Shown piece after piece: positions 1 to 8,142 of a stretch of DNA of 36,000 bases; position 1 is the stretch's first letter, and each line of letters opens with the position of its first letter. The DNA is from an uncultured Eubacteriales bacterium. Lineage in GTDB: Bacteria > Bacillota > Clostridia > Lachnospirales > Lachnospiraceae. A program made the position numbers and the translations under genes. Where the stretch lies: the NCBI GenBank assembly GCA_900545225.1, contig UQXZ01000014.1, positions 1 through 36,000 of the forward strand. Direction: 5' to 3'. The notes under the pieces were generated by a model that was not told the DNA's origin, made no database searches, and saw only the letters and a program-made list of their open reading frames with translations.

Positions 1-25
1 TGCGAAGTGGAAAATCCACTTCGCA
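1..25. terminator. Perfect stem-loop at the window edge
   Basis: TGCGAAGTGG and CCACTTCGCA form a perfect 10-bp stem around an AAAAT loop. It could be the terminator of a gene left of the window or part of a mobile-element end, because an IS3-like end sequence follows at once. There is no long T-run on either side inside the window, so the role is uncertain. Confidence 0.45.
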
Positions 26-30
26 ATAAA

Positions 31-54
31 GTCTAACTTTTGGGGGTCACCTCA
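31..54. mobile_element. IS3-type (IS150-like) end remnant
   Basis: The segment GTCTAACTTTTGGGGGTCAC plus CTCA recurs, nearly identical, at 18699-18721, where it forms the inner arm of a hairpin whose outer arm reads GACCCCAAAAGTTAGA. Sequences of this form occur at the ends of IS3-family (IS150-group) elements in Clostridia (from memory). No transposase reading frame is attached here. It is best read as a leftover end; only the inner half of the motif is present. Confidence 0.45.
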
Positions 55-125
55 AAATTCCCTCAAAACGATGGTCTTTTTTTATAAATCAATTTGTATT
101 ACAAATTAGTTTATTTATTTATAAA

Positions 126-653
126 TTATTCCACATTATCTTTTTTATAACTGTCTGTTTCAGTAACAGCTTTTTCTTCCTGTTTAGGTCTTGTGAGTTC
201 AACGTCAGAATACTGCTCTCTGAAGTAAGCAAGAATTCTTTCAAGACTTTCATTTAAGATTTCATTTTCTTCCAATCCCATATCTTTAATAACCTTATCG
301 ATCATATTTTTATGGAATTCGTCATGAACCTCAAGAACAGGCTTAGCCTTGTTAGTGTTAATCAGTCTCTGCACTCTTTTATCTGCGTCGTCACGATATT
401 TAACTACATATCCCTTTTTGATAAGACGGGAAATATTAGTACTCATGGTTCCCTGTGTAACCATCATTCTTGCAGCAATATGAGACATACTGTTATCACT
501 TGCCTTTGCAATATTTTCAAGGATATGAACATCATTCATAGAAAGGTCGAAACCCTTATTTCTGATATTACGCTCCTCAATATATAAAATATACTGGAAC
601 AGACCTACTAAGAGTTCATTTAATGTATGTCTTGGTGTGCTCGCTGTACTCAT
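126..653 (-). CDS. MarR-family transcriptional regulator
   Basis: A 175-residue protein with a winged-helix MarR domain over roughly residues 10-145. The recognition-helix region reads MVTQGTMSTNISRLIKKGYV, and the wing carries RDDADKRVQR, matching the MarR DxRxxR wing signature. The last 25 residues are charged and look disordered. MarR proteins act as dimeric repressors that respond to small molecules or stress; the target here is unknown. The start at 653 is preceded by AAGGAG at good spacing. The gene lies 45 bp after lon in the same direction, so it may share the clpX-lon transcript. A 12-bp palindrome at 688-699 and a longer inverted repeat across the junction could serve autoregulation. 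Family call is firm, function open. Confidence 0.85.
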   Translation of the reverse strand: MSTASTPRHTLNELLVGLFQYILYIEERNIRNKGFDLSMNDVHILENIAKASDNSMSHIAARMMVTQGTMSTNISRLIKKGYVVKYRDDADKRVQRLINTNKAKPVLEVHDEFHKNMIDKVIKDMGLEENEILNESLERILAYFREQYSDVELTRPKQEEKAVTETDSYKKDNVE

Positions 654-663
654 TACCCATCTC

Positions 664-719
664 CTTAAAGAAAAAGTTACTTAGATAATATAATTATATC
701 ATATTATTGCTTCTTTAAG
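664..719. promoter_or_regulatory. Inverted repeat with nested palindrome across the lon-marR junction
   Basis: CTTAAAGAA at 664-672 and TTCTTTAAG at 711-719 are perfect inverted arms. Between them lies the 12-bp palindrome ATATAATTATAT (688-699). In minus-strand RNA the marR Shine-Dalgarno (AAGGAG) overlaps one arm and the last codons of lon form the other, so the fold could hide the marR ribosome site. The inner palindrome resembles a MarR-type operator in size. Both roles are inferred. Confidence 0.4.
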
Positions 720-3032
720 AACATCATCCATAGTCAATGCGTAAACTATCTTCATATCGCCGATAATTTCTGCATCTAATTCCTCTACATCGCCTCTGTT
801 GGCTTCAGGAACGATAACCTTAGTCATGCCTGCCTTATTGGCTGCAAGAAGCTTCTCCTTAAGTCCGCCGATAGGAAGAACAATACCTGTAAGAGTAACC
901 TCACCTGTCATTGCAACATCGCCTGCAATCTTCTTACCTGTTAATACAGAATAGAATGCTGTAGACATTGTAACACCGGCAGATGGGCCGTCCTTAGGCA
1001 CAGAACCCGCAGGAATATGTAAATGTAATGTCTTCTTATCGAAGCTGTCTTCCTCTGTCTCAGGAACGATAGAACGAACGTATGTAAGAGCAATTCTTGC
1101 TGATTCCTTCATAACGTCACCCATCTGACCTGTTAAGATGAGATCGCCCTTACCAGGCATTTCATTTACTTCAAGCTCGATTACACTACCGCCAACCTTT
1201 GTCCATGCAAGGCCGTGAATTCTGCCGACCATAGGAATGTGGTCAAACTTAGGCTTGTGAATCTTATGTTTTCCAAGGTAATCTTCAAGATTATCCTTTG
1301 TTACAACTAACTTCTCATCTCTTAAAAGACCGTCGTTATAGAGCTTCCTGACAGCCTTACGACAAATAGTTGCAATCTTTCTCTCAAGATTTCTTACGCC
1401 GGCTTCCATAGTGTACTCGTTGATGATTGAGCTGATGGCATCATCTGTAATCTCAAGATTATCAGTTGTAATACCATTTTTCTTTAACTGCTTAGGAACT
1501 AAATGATCCTTTGCAATGTGAAGCTTCTCATTTTCTGTATAGCTGTTTAATTCAATGATTTCCATACGGTCGAGAAGAGGCTCGCTCATAGTTGATAAAT
1601 CATTTGCTGTACAGATAAATAATGCCTTTGAAAGGTCAAATGGAAGTTCTACATAGTGATCCACAAAATGTGAATTCTGCTCTGCATCAAGAACTTCAAG
1701 AAGAGCTGCTGATGTATCAGAACGGTAATCTGTTCCAACCTTATCAATTTCATCAAATAAGATAAGTGGGTTCTTAACCTTAGCGTCGATAACTCCGTTA
1801 ATGATTCTACCCGGAATAGCACCTACATAAGTTCTTCTGTGACCTCTGATTTCAGACTCATCCTTAACACCACCGAGGGCAATTCTTACGAATTCCTTGC
1901 CGAGAGCCTTAGCTACAGACTGTGCAATAGATGTCTTACCTGTTCCTGGAGGACCAAATAAACAGATGATTGGCACGTCTCCGCCATTTGTGATGTTTCT
2001 TACGGCGAGAGAGTCAATAATTCTCTCTTTAACCTTTTCAAGACCGTAATGTTCTTCATCAAGTACCTTCTGTACTTCATCTAAATCATCTCTCTCAGGT
2101 GATTCAGCTTCCCAAGGGATGTCTAAGAGAGTTGTGATGTATGTACGGCTTACATTTGACTCTGGAGAGCTGTCAGAAAGCTTCTTAAATCTCTTGATTT
2201 CCTTCTCAATCTTTTCCTTTACTTCTTCAGGAGCTTCAAGTTCCTCAAGTCTTCTTGTGAACTCTTCATCTTCTGTTTCTTCATTATCGCCGTAAAGTTC
2301 TTTATTGATTTCCTTAAGCTGTTCCTTTAAAACAAACTTCTTGTGAGCTTCGTCCATGCTCTGGCGAACTCTCTGATCGATGTTTCTCTTAATCCTCTCG
2401 ATATTAAGCTCATTTGAAATTGTTGAACCTAATATCTCAAATCGAGGATTAAGGCTTGAAAGCTCTAAAAATGTCTGCTTTACCCTATAGTCAATCGGTA
2501 TATTGGCAACGATAGACTCCATAAGCTCAGAAAGACTTTCAATCTTGATCCATTTTGAAATGAGCGTTCTCTTGTACTGATCTGTCATTTCAGAAAGCTG
2601 CATATATTCGGCCATAATAGTTCTGAGTTCTCTCTTAAGAGCCTCAGTAACTATAGGATCATTTTCCTCTTCGCTTTTAATGATACTTAGATCTTCAGGA
2701 TGTACTAAAACAGTGTCATAGCTATCACCGGCATGTAATTCCTTAAGTAACGCTTTTCTTGCACCGTTAACGTTAAACTGAGCTAATCCCTTTTCTCTGT
2801 CTATTACATCATTTACTTCACAGATTGTTCCTGTTGCGAAGAAAGGCTGTGGTCCTGACTCCTTCTTTGTAGCAACAAATACAAGCTTATTTTCGCTTTC
2901 GAGTCCTTTTTTTGCTGCGCTTATGTTTTTGTCACCTGAAATAATTGCTGAAAGAAATCCTCCAGGTATTACTGTTGCTTTTTCTACAACAACAAGCGGC
3001 AACTCGTAATCAATAAGTTCTATATCTATCAT
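699..3032 (-). CDS. lon: ATP-dependent endopeptidase La (Lon)
   Basis: A 777-residue Lon protease, the usual full length. The order is an N-terminal substrate-binding LON domain (about 1-200), a coiled helical linker, an AAA+ module with Walker A GPPGTGKTS near residue 360 and Walker B PLILFDEIDK, and a C-terminal protease domain. The catalytic Ser sits in KDGPSAG near residue 683, with the Lys of the dyad in the following GGLKEKLLAA segment. Lon degrades misfolded and regulatory proteins in the cytosol as a hexamer. The start is 14 bp downstream of the clpX stop, so the two genes are almost certainly one operon, with marR following. No irregularity is seen. Confidence 0.97.
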   Translation of the reverse strand: MIDIELIDYELPLVVVEKATVIPGGFLSAIISGDKNISAAKKGLESENKLVFVATKKESGPQPFFATGTICEVNDVIDREKGLAQFNVNGARKALLKELHAGDSYDTVLVHPEDLSIIKSEEENDPIVTEALKRELRTIMAEYMQLSEMTDQYKRTLISKWIKIESLSELMESIVANIPIDYRVKQTFLELSSLNPRFEILGSTISNELNIERIKRNIDQRVRQSMDEAHKKFVLKEQLKEINKELYGDNEETEDEEFTRRLEELEAPEEVKEKIEKEIKRFKKLSDSSPESNVSRTYITTLLDIPWEAESPERDDLDEVQKVLDEEHYGLEKVKERIIDSLAVRNITNGGDVPIICLFGPPGTGKTSIAQSVAKALGKEFVRIALGGVKDESEIRGHRRTYVGAIPGRIINGVIDAKVKNPLILFDEIDKVGTDYRSDTSAALLEVLDAEQNSHFVDHYVELPFDLSKALFICTANDLSTMSEPLLDRMEIIELNSYTENEKLHIAKDHLVPKQLKKNGITTDNLEITDDAISSIINEYTMEAGVRNLERKIATICRKAVRKLYNDGLLRDEKLVVTKDNLEDYLGKHKIHKPKFDHIPMVGRIHGLAWTKVGGSVIELEVNEMPGKGDLILTGQMGDVMKESARIALTYVRSIVPETEEDSFDKKTLHLHIPAGSVPKDGPSAGVTMSTAFYSVLTGKKIAGDVAMTGEVTLTGIVLPIGGLKEKLLAANKAGMTKVIVPEANRGDVEELDAEIIGDMKIVYALTMDDVLKEAII

Positions 3033-3046
3033 GCCACCTCCGATTT

Positions 3047-4306
3047 TTATTCTTTTTTATCTTTGTATTCTATTAATGGTTCCTTTCCTTCGACTACTGA
3101 TTCCTCTGTAATTGTACATTTAGAAATATTTTCATCTGAAGGTATATTGAACATTACATCTCTCATTACAGATTCAAGAATTGCTCTAAGACCTCTGGCA
3201 CCTGTGTTTCTCTCAAAACTCTTCTTAGCTATTGCCTTAAGAGCTGCCTCATCAAACTCAAGATCAACGCCATCCATCTCAAAGAGAGCCTTATACTGCT
3301 TAACAATTGCATTCTTAGGCTCAGTAAGAATTCTTACAAGTGAGCCCTCATCAAGAGAATCAAGTGCAACGATTACAGGAATTCTGCCTACAAACTCAGG
3401 GATAAGACCGAATTTGATAATATCCTGAGGTAATGCTTCATGATATAACTCTCCGATTGTCTTTTCTTCCTTTGAAGCAAGTTCTGCACCGAAACCGATA
3501 GAGTTAGAGTTGATTCTCTTCTCAATAATCTTGTTAAGTCCGTCAAATGCACCACCGCAGATAAATAAAATATCTGTAGTATCAATCTGAATAAGCTCCT
3601 GCTGAGGATGCTTTCTTCCACCCTGAGGTGGAACACTTGCAACAGTTCCCTCAAGAATCTTTAAGAGAGCCTGCTGTACGCCTTCACCTGATACGTCTCT
3701 TGTGATAGAGACATTTTCAGACTTCTTAGAAATCTTATCTACTTCATCAATATAGATAATACCCTTCTGTGCTCTTTCAATATCAAAATCAGCTGCTTGA
3801 ATAAGCTTAAGAAGAATGTTTTCAACGTCTTCACCTACGTATCCGGCCTCTGTAAGAGCTGTTGCATCTGCGATTGCAAATGGAACGTTAAGAAGCTTTG
3901 CAAGATTCTGAGCAAGGAATGTCTTACCTGAACCTGTTGGTCCAAGTAATAAAATGTTGCTCTTCTGAATATCTACATCTGAATCTGAATTATATAATAT
4001 TCTTTTATAGTGGTTGTATACCGCTACGGCAAGAGATATCTTAGCTTCGTCCTGTCCGACTACAAAATCATCAAGGTATTCCTTTATCTCCTTTGGCTTT
4101 AAGAGCTTGATTTCTTCATCTTCCATATCGAAAGAATCGTAATCGCCACTATTTGCCAATTGCTCGTCGATAATTTCTGAGCAGATATCTACGCACTCGT
4201 CGCATATATATACTCCGTTAGGACCCTGAATTAACTTTTTAACCATACTTTGTTTTTTATTACAAAACGAACAGCGAAGTTCATCATCATTCTTTTTTCC
4301 AGCCAT
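3047..4306 (-). CDS. clpX: ClpX, ATPase subunit of the ClpXP protease
   Basis: A 419-residue ClpX. The N-terminal zinc-binding domain has Cys12, Cys15, Cys35 and Cys38. The AAA+ module has Walker A GPTGSGKT near residue 125 and Walker B IIYIDEVDK. The loop NSIGFG carries the IGF motif that docks on ClpP. ClpX hexamers unfold tagged substrates and feed them to ClpP. A weakly spaced GGAG precedes the start. The gene is separated from clpP by a terminator and 257 bp, so clpX-lon is probably a unit independent of clpP. A 14-bp palindrome lies upstream at 4362-4375. Confidence 0.97.
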   Translation of the reverse strand: MAGKKNDDELRCSFCNKKQSMVKKLIQGPNGVYICDECVDICSEIIDEQLANSGDYDSFDMEDEEIKLLKPKEIKEYLDDFVVGQDEAKISLAVAVYNHYKRILYNSDSDVDIQKSNILLLGPTGSGKTFLAQNLAKLLNVPFAIADATALTEAGYVGEDVENILLKLIQAADFDIERAQKGIIYIDEVDKISKKSENVSITRDVSGEGVQQALLKILEGTVASVPPQGGRKHPQQELIQIDTTDILFICGGAFDGLNKIIEKRINSNSIGFGAELASKEEKTIGELYHEALPQDIIKFGLIPEFVGRIPVIVALDSLDEGSLVRILTEPKNAIVKQYKALFEMDGVDLEFDEAALKAIAKKSFERNTGARGLRAILESVMRDVMFNIPSDENISKCTITEESVVEGKEPLIEYKDKKE

Positions 4307-4361
4307 AATACTCCATTTCGAAATATAATATCACCCACATATCTTTTATTGCATAAAATTA

Positions 4362-4375
4362 TATTGATATCAATA
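4362..4375. promoter_or_regulatory. 14-bp perfect palindrome upstream of clpX
   Basis: TATTGATATCAATA lies 56 bp before the clpX start, in the AT-rich stretch 4307-4450 that must contain the clpX promoter. I could not assign a confident -10/-35 pair. The palindrome may be an operator or a chance AT-rich repeat. Confidence 0.25.
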
Positions 4376-4452
4376 CACAATTATGCTCATATAAGCAATA
4401 ATTATACATATTATTAGATTATTAGATTACTAAATTCATAAATAGATAAAAT

Positions 4453-4485
4453 AAGGGACTGTGCCGAAAAAAAGGCAAGTCCCTC
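4453..4485 (-). terminator. Rho-independent terminator after clpP
   Basis: In minus-strand RNA AGGGACT-TGCC pairs with GGCA-AGTCCCT-type sequence (GGGACT at 4455-4460 against AGTCCC at 4478-4483, GCC against GGC inside), followed by TTATTTTAT. It lies 79 bp past the clpP stop and separates clpP from clpX. Confidence 0.75.
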
Positions 4486-4563
4486 ATTGAAATATAATAA
4501 CAAAACTGTTATATGAGTAGAAACATTTCTACAAAAATCGATTGAATATCAGATGTCAATCAA

Positions 4564-5151
4564 TTATTTTTCTCTGTTCTCTACTATTCTGTCGATAAGA
4601 CCGTACTCAAGAGCTTCCTGAGCTGTCATGTAGTTATCACGCTCTGTATCGACTTCAAGCTGTTCAAATGTTCTGCCTGTGTTAGCTGCAAGAATTTCAT
4701 TAAGTTTCTTTCTTGTCTTTAAGATTTCTTCGGCAACGATTCTGATTTCAGTTTCCTGACCTCTTGCACCACCTGATGGCTGGTGAATCATAATCTCAGC
4801 ATTTGGAAGAGCTAATCTCTTACCCTTTGTACCGCCTGATAAAAGGAATGCACCCATGCTGGCAGCCATTCCGATACATATTGTTGATACATCACACTTA
4901 ATGTAATTCATAGTGTCGTAGATAGCAAAACCGGCTGTTACAGAGCCACCAGGACTGTTGATGTATAAGTAGATATCCTTTGTAGGATCCTCTGACTCTA
5001 AGAATAATAACTGTGCAACAACAAGGCTTGCAGTTGCATCATTTACTTCTTCACCTAAGAAGATAATTCTGTCTTTTAAAAGTCTTGAATAAATATCATA
5101 AGATCTTTCACCCTGACCTGTCTGCTCAACGACGTAAGGAACTAATGCCAT
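4564..5151 (-). CDS. clpP: ClpP, proteolytic subunit of Clp protease
   Basis: A 195-residue ClpP with the complete serine-protease triad: Ser98 in GMAASMGA, His123 in MIHQPSGG and Asp172 in ERDNYM. The conserved N-terminal segment MALVPYVVEQTGQGERSYDI is typical of Firmicute ClpP, so the start at 5151, preceded by GGAGGTGTAATT, is secure. ClpP forms a double heptamer that degrades substrates delivered by ClpX. It lies downstream of tig with 111 bp between, which contains a stem-loop; the tig-clpP-clpX-lon order is a common bacterial arrangement. Confidence 0.97.
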   Translation of the reverse strand: MALVPYVVEQTGQGERSYDIYSRLLKDRIIFLGEEVNDATASLVVAQLLFLESEDPTKDIYLYINSPGGSVTAGFAIYDTMNYIKCDVSTICIGMAASMGAFLLSGGTKGKRLALPNAEIMIHQPSGGARGQETEIRIVAEEILKTRKKLNEILAANTGRTFEQLEVDTERDNYMTAQEALEYGLIDRIVENREK

Positions 5152-5195
5152 AATTACACCTCCGTTTCAATGTATGTAAATAGTATATAAATTGT

Positions 5196-5231
5196 AGAAT
5201 AACACCGACCTTAAGGAGCCGGTGTTATTCT
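5196..5231 (-). terminator. Stem-loop between tig and clpP
   Basis: GAATAACACCG and CGGTGTTATTC (minus strand) form a perfect 11-bp stem with a 12-base loop. No T-run follows on either strand, so it may only attenuate or stabilise the tig message rather than terminate fully. Confidence 0.5.
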
Positions 5232-5262
5232 TAATATATGTCAACTAAAATTCAACTGAAAA

Positions 5263-5475
5263 TTATTCAGCGTCTTCAGCCTTCTTTGTTGTCTTCTTCT
5301 TAGCTGCTGGCTTCTTCTCTTCTGTAGCGTCTTCAGCCTTGTCAGCAGCCTTCTTAGCTGTTGTCTTCTTTGCAGCTGGCTTCTTCTCTTCTGCAGCATC
5401 ATCAGCCTTCTTTGTTGTCTTTCTTGTTGTTGTCTTCTTAGCTGCTGGCTTCTTCTCTTCTGCAGCTTCTTCAAC
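5263..5475 (-). repeat. Three in-gene repeats encoding the trigger-factor tail
   Basis: The plus strand shows the block GCTGGCTTCTTCTCTTCTG three times, near 5313, 5375 and 5445, each encoding EEKKPA in the minus frame. The repeat sits at the 3' end of tig and keeps the reading frame. Confidence 0.8.
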
Positions 5476-6771
5476 CTTACCTTCAACTTCAACAGCTGTA
5501 TCAACTACAAGGTCAATTGCCTTACGGATAGCAGCGTCTTCCTTGATCTGAGCTCTTGCTTCGTCATCAAGGATGTTTTTGAAGTCTGATAATTCGATGT
5601 TGTATCTCTTAGCCTGAGCTTCAAGTTCCTGTTCGAACTCTTCGTCTGAAACTTCGATATTCTCAGCCTTAACGATAGCTTCAACAACATATCTCTGCTG
5701 TAATCTCTTTAATGCGTCTGGCTTCATTGTCTCTCTGAACTGATCCATTGTAGCGCCTGCATACTGGAGGTACTGCTCTACTGACATACCCTGCTGCTCA
5801 ATGCTTCTCTGGAAGTCGTTGATCATTCTTGTGATCTGATCATTAACGATAGGATCAGCGATATCCATCTTAGAGTTAGCTATAACCTGGTCAATTGCAA
5901 ATCTTTCCTTAAGGTTCTTTGCGTTGATTGCCTTAGCTTCCTCTAACTTCTTCTTTACGTCAGCCTTGTAGTCTGCAAATGTATCGAATTCTGAAACATC
6001 CTGAGCAAATTCATCATCAAGTGCTGGTAAAATCTTCTCTTTGATTTCGTTAACAGTAACCTTGAATAAAGCTTCCTTGCCCTTAAGAGCCTCAGCCTGG
6101 TAATCCTCTGGGAATGTAACCTTAACTTCTACTTCATCACCTACATTTGCACCAACGAGCTGGTCTTCAAATGTATCGATGAATGTGTGTGAACCGATTG
6201 TAAGTGGATAGTTTGTACCCTTACCACCTTCGAAAGGTACATCATCGATGAAACCTTCGAAATCGATTGATACGATATCCTTATTCTGAACAGGTCTGCC
6301 TTCAACAACTTCTGTTCTTGAGTTCTGGTTCTGTGTCTTTTCGATTTCAGCGTTAACTTCATCATCACTTACGCTTGTTTCCTGCTTAGCAACTTCAACA
6401 CCCTTGTATGTTCCAAGCTCAACCTCTGGCTTAATAGCAACGTCAGCTGTAAATACCATTGGGTTCTCATCATCCATCTTAATAACCTTTAAGATTGGAT
6501 GTGAAGCAATGTCAAGTCCGCTTTCTTTAGCAGCAGCTTCGTATAACTCAGGTACGATTTCGTCAGCGGCATCATTGTAGAATACTGTCTTTCCGTACAT
6601 CTGCTCAATAATCTTACGAGGAGCTTTACCCTTTCTGAATCCAGGTACGTTAACCTGTCCTCTAACTTTCTTGTATGCTCTCTCAATACCGTTTTCAACT
6701 TCTTCAGCTGATGCCTCAATAATGAGACGGTACATATTCTTATCGCCTAATTGCTCAACCTTAACGTTCAT
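5263..6771 (-). CDS. tig: Trigger factor with a Lys/Ala-rich C-terminal tail
   Basis: A 502-residue trigger factor, the ribosome-bound chaperone and prolyl isomerase. The N-terminal ribosome-binding domain has the signature VPGFRKGKAPRKIIEQMYG. An FKBP-type domain follows (about residues 150-240), then the helical C-terminal arms up to about residue 432. Trigger factors usually stop near 430. Here the last 70 residues are three imperfect copies of EEKKPAAKKTT with Lys/Ala/Thr-rich spacers, resembling histone H1-like tails. The start was set at 6771 (MNVKVEQLGDKN), the conserved family N-terminus, with GGGAGGAA upstream; a longer in-frame extension to 6843 is not supported. Confidence 0.95.
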   Translation of the reverse strand: MNVKVEQLGDKNMYRLIIEASAEEVENGIERAYKKVRGQVNVPGFRKGKAPRKIIEQMYGKTVFYNDAADEIVPELYEAAAKESGLDIASHPILKVIKMDDENPMVFTADVAIKPEVELGTYKGVEVAKQETSVSDDEVNAEIEKTQNQNSRTEVVEGRPVQNKDIVSIDFEGFIDDVPFEGGKGTNYPLTIGSHTFIDTFEDQLVGANVGDEVEVKVTFPEDYQAEALKGKEALFKVTVNEIKEKILPALDDEFAQDVSEFDTFADYKADVKKKLEEAKAINAKNLKERFAIDQVIANSKMDIADPIVNDQITRMINDFQRSIEQQGMSVEQYLQYAGATMDQFRETMKPDALKRLQQRYVVEAIVKAENIEVSDEEFEQELEAQAKRYNIELSDFKNILDDEARAQIKEDAAIRKAIDLVVDTAVEVEGKVEEAAEEKKPAAKKTTTRKTTKKADDAAEEKKPAAKKTTAKKAADKAEDATEEKKPAAKKKTTKKAEDAE

Positions 6772-6803
6772 CTTTAATGAATTCCTCCCGAAATTTAAAA
6801 TAA

Positions 6804-6839
6804 GTAAAGCACTTTCAAAATGTAAAATACTTTCAAAAT
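6804..6839. repeat. 18-bp tandem repeat upstream of tig
   Basis: GTAAAGCACTTTCAAAAT (6804-6821) is followed directly by GTAAAATACTTTCAAAAT (6822-6839), with two mismatches. It lies between the predicted tig promoter and the start codon, so it would be in the 5' untranslated region. It could bind a regulator; no factor can be named. Confidence 0.55.
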
Positions 6840-6852
6840 TCACATGCAGAGA

Positions 6853-6882
6853 ATTATAGCATATAAATTATAAGTATTACAA
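6853..6882 (-). promoter_or_regulatory. Predicted tig promoter
   Basis: On the minus strand TTGTAA (6877-6882), an 18-base spacer and TATAAT (6853-6858) form a good sigma-A-type promoter about 80 bp before the tig start codon. Confidence 0.65.
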
Positions 6883-6897
6883 CATCTAAAAGTTCCA

Positions 6898-8127
6898 TTA
6901 AATACAATACTTGTCATATATTTTTTTATGGTCTTCCATCATGTCTGACTGAGATGGTGCATGAGCGGTACATACGATGTATTTTTTACCGTTCTTTTCC
7001 ACTTCAACAACAAGACATGATCTTGCCTCAGTTGTATAACCTGTCTTACCGCCAATCAGATTTACATTATCCACATTGTGTTTGTAAAAATATTTATGGA
7101 CTAAGCTGTATACGCGTATACCATTTTCATGCATTGATGTTGTAGTCATTCTGTAGCTCTCTGCTTCAAGCACAGGAGCCGCATCAACATTCTGCATTGC
7201 ATAATTTAACAACACTGCAGTATCACATGCTGTTGAATAGTTATTTTCATCATGAAGTCCGACCGGGTTTGTATAATGGGTATTTTTAAGTCCCATCATT
7301 GCAACCTCAAGATTCATAAGATCTGTAAAGTATGAAAAGTCTTCCTGGTCTGTAGTTACAGAAGCAAGACCAACCGCTGCATCTCCTCCTGATGGTAATA
7401 TCAGACCGTAATACAAATCATTTGCACTTACTTTTTCACCAACTGTGAGGCCTGCCATTGATGTTCCATTTATATAACAATAATCTGATGAATCTAATGT
7501 ATATTCATACATCTTATCTTTACCGCCTACAAAATCAACAGATGTAAGAAGTGTCATAACCTTTGTCATGGAAGCCGGATACATTTTTTCATTTTCCGCC
7601 TTACCGGCTATGAACTCATTTTTATCCACATCAAGAACAACTGCATAATCTGATGTTATGTCATCTATTTTCTTAAATGATGTAGAATTATTAGGATATG
7701 GAATATCCTGTAAAATTGTTTTTTCTCTGTTAGATGAGTCCTGAGATATTAACTCATTCTGTCCATTGTCAGAATCTGAATCGTTATCAGAATCCGAATT
7801 CGAATCATTTTTAGAATCCGAAACAGAGTTTGTTTCTGACTTGCTGTCATCTGATTCAGAATCTGTATCTGCATTTTTATTTGCAGTCAATTCCTTATTG
7901 CTATGTGTTTTCTCAGAAACTGCATGAGTTTCACCAGAAGTTGTTGTACCTGCACCCATCATTGAAAATACCGTAACTAATATGAAAACTACGACAACAG
8001 CGATTGCAGAAAGACCAACAATTATTCTGATTCTCTTTTTTCTGGCTCTCTCTTTTTTCTTTAAATATATCGCTCGCTTTTTGCGGATTTCTTCTTCCGT
8101 TAATCTTCTATTGTTATTATTCTGCAT
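6898..8127 (-). CDS. Membrane-anchored D-Ala-D-Ala carboxypeptidase (peptidase S11)
   Basis: A 409-residue penicillin-binding protein of the DacA type, trimming peptidoglycan stem peptides outside the cell. A basic N-terminus is followed by one membrane segment (about 34-56), then a Ser/Asp/Lys/Asn-rich linker (about 60-135) and the catalytic domain. Catalytic motifs are SMTK (186-189) and KTG (361-363). The SxN motif, normally SGN, reads SGG at 246-248, an unusual third residue. The anchor is N-terminal, whereas many S11 enzymes use a signal peptide plus C-terminal amphipathic helix. It lies 15 bp after the DJ-1 gene in the same direction, probably one operon. Enzyme class is sure; exact paralog name is not. 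Confidence 0.92.
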   Translation of the reverse strand: MQNNNNRRLTEEEIRKKRAIYLKKKERARKKRIRIIVGLSAIAVVVVFILVTVFSMMGAGTTTSGETHAVSEKTHSNKELTANKNADTDSESDDSKSETNSVSDSKNDSNSDSDNDSDSDNGQNELISQDSSNREKTILQDIPYPNNSTSFKKIDDITSDYAVVLDVDKNEFIAGKAENEKMYPASMTKVMTLLTSVDFVGGKDKMYEYTLDSSDYCYINGTSMAGLTVGEKVSANDLYYGLILPSGGDAAVGLASVTTDQEDFSYFTDLMNLEVAMMGLKNTHYTNPVGLHDENNYSTACDTAVLLNYAMQNVDAAPVLEAESYRMTTTSMHENGIRVYSLVHKYFYKHNVDNVNLIGGKTGYTTEARSCLVVEVEKNGKKYIVCTAHAPSQSDMMEDHKKIYDKYCI

Positions 8128-8142
8128 TACAATATCACCCTA

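Noticed and set aside
5339..5551. Plus-strand 70-residue hydrophobic ORF opposite tig
   Set aside because: It is the shadow of the Lys/Ala-rich tail repeats (complement of Lys codons gives Phe) with no ribosome site.
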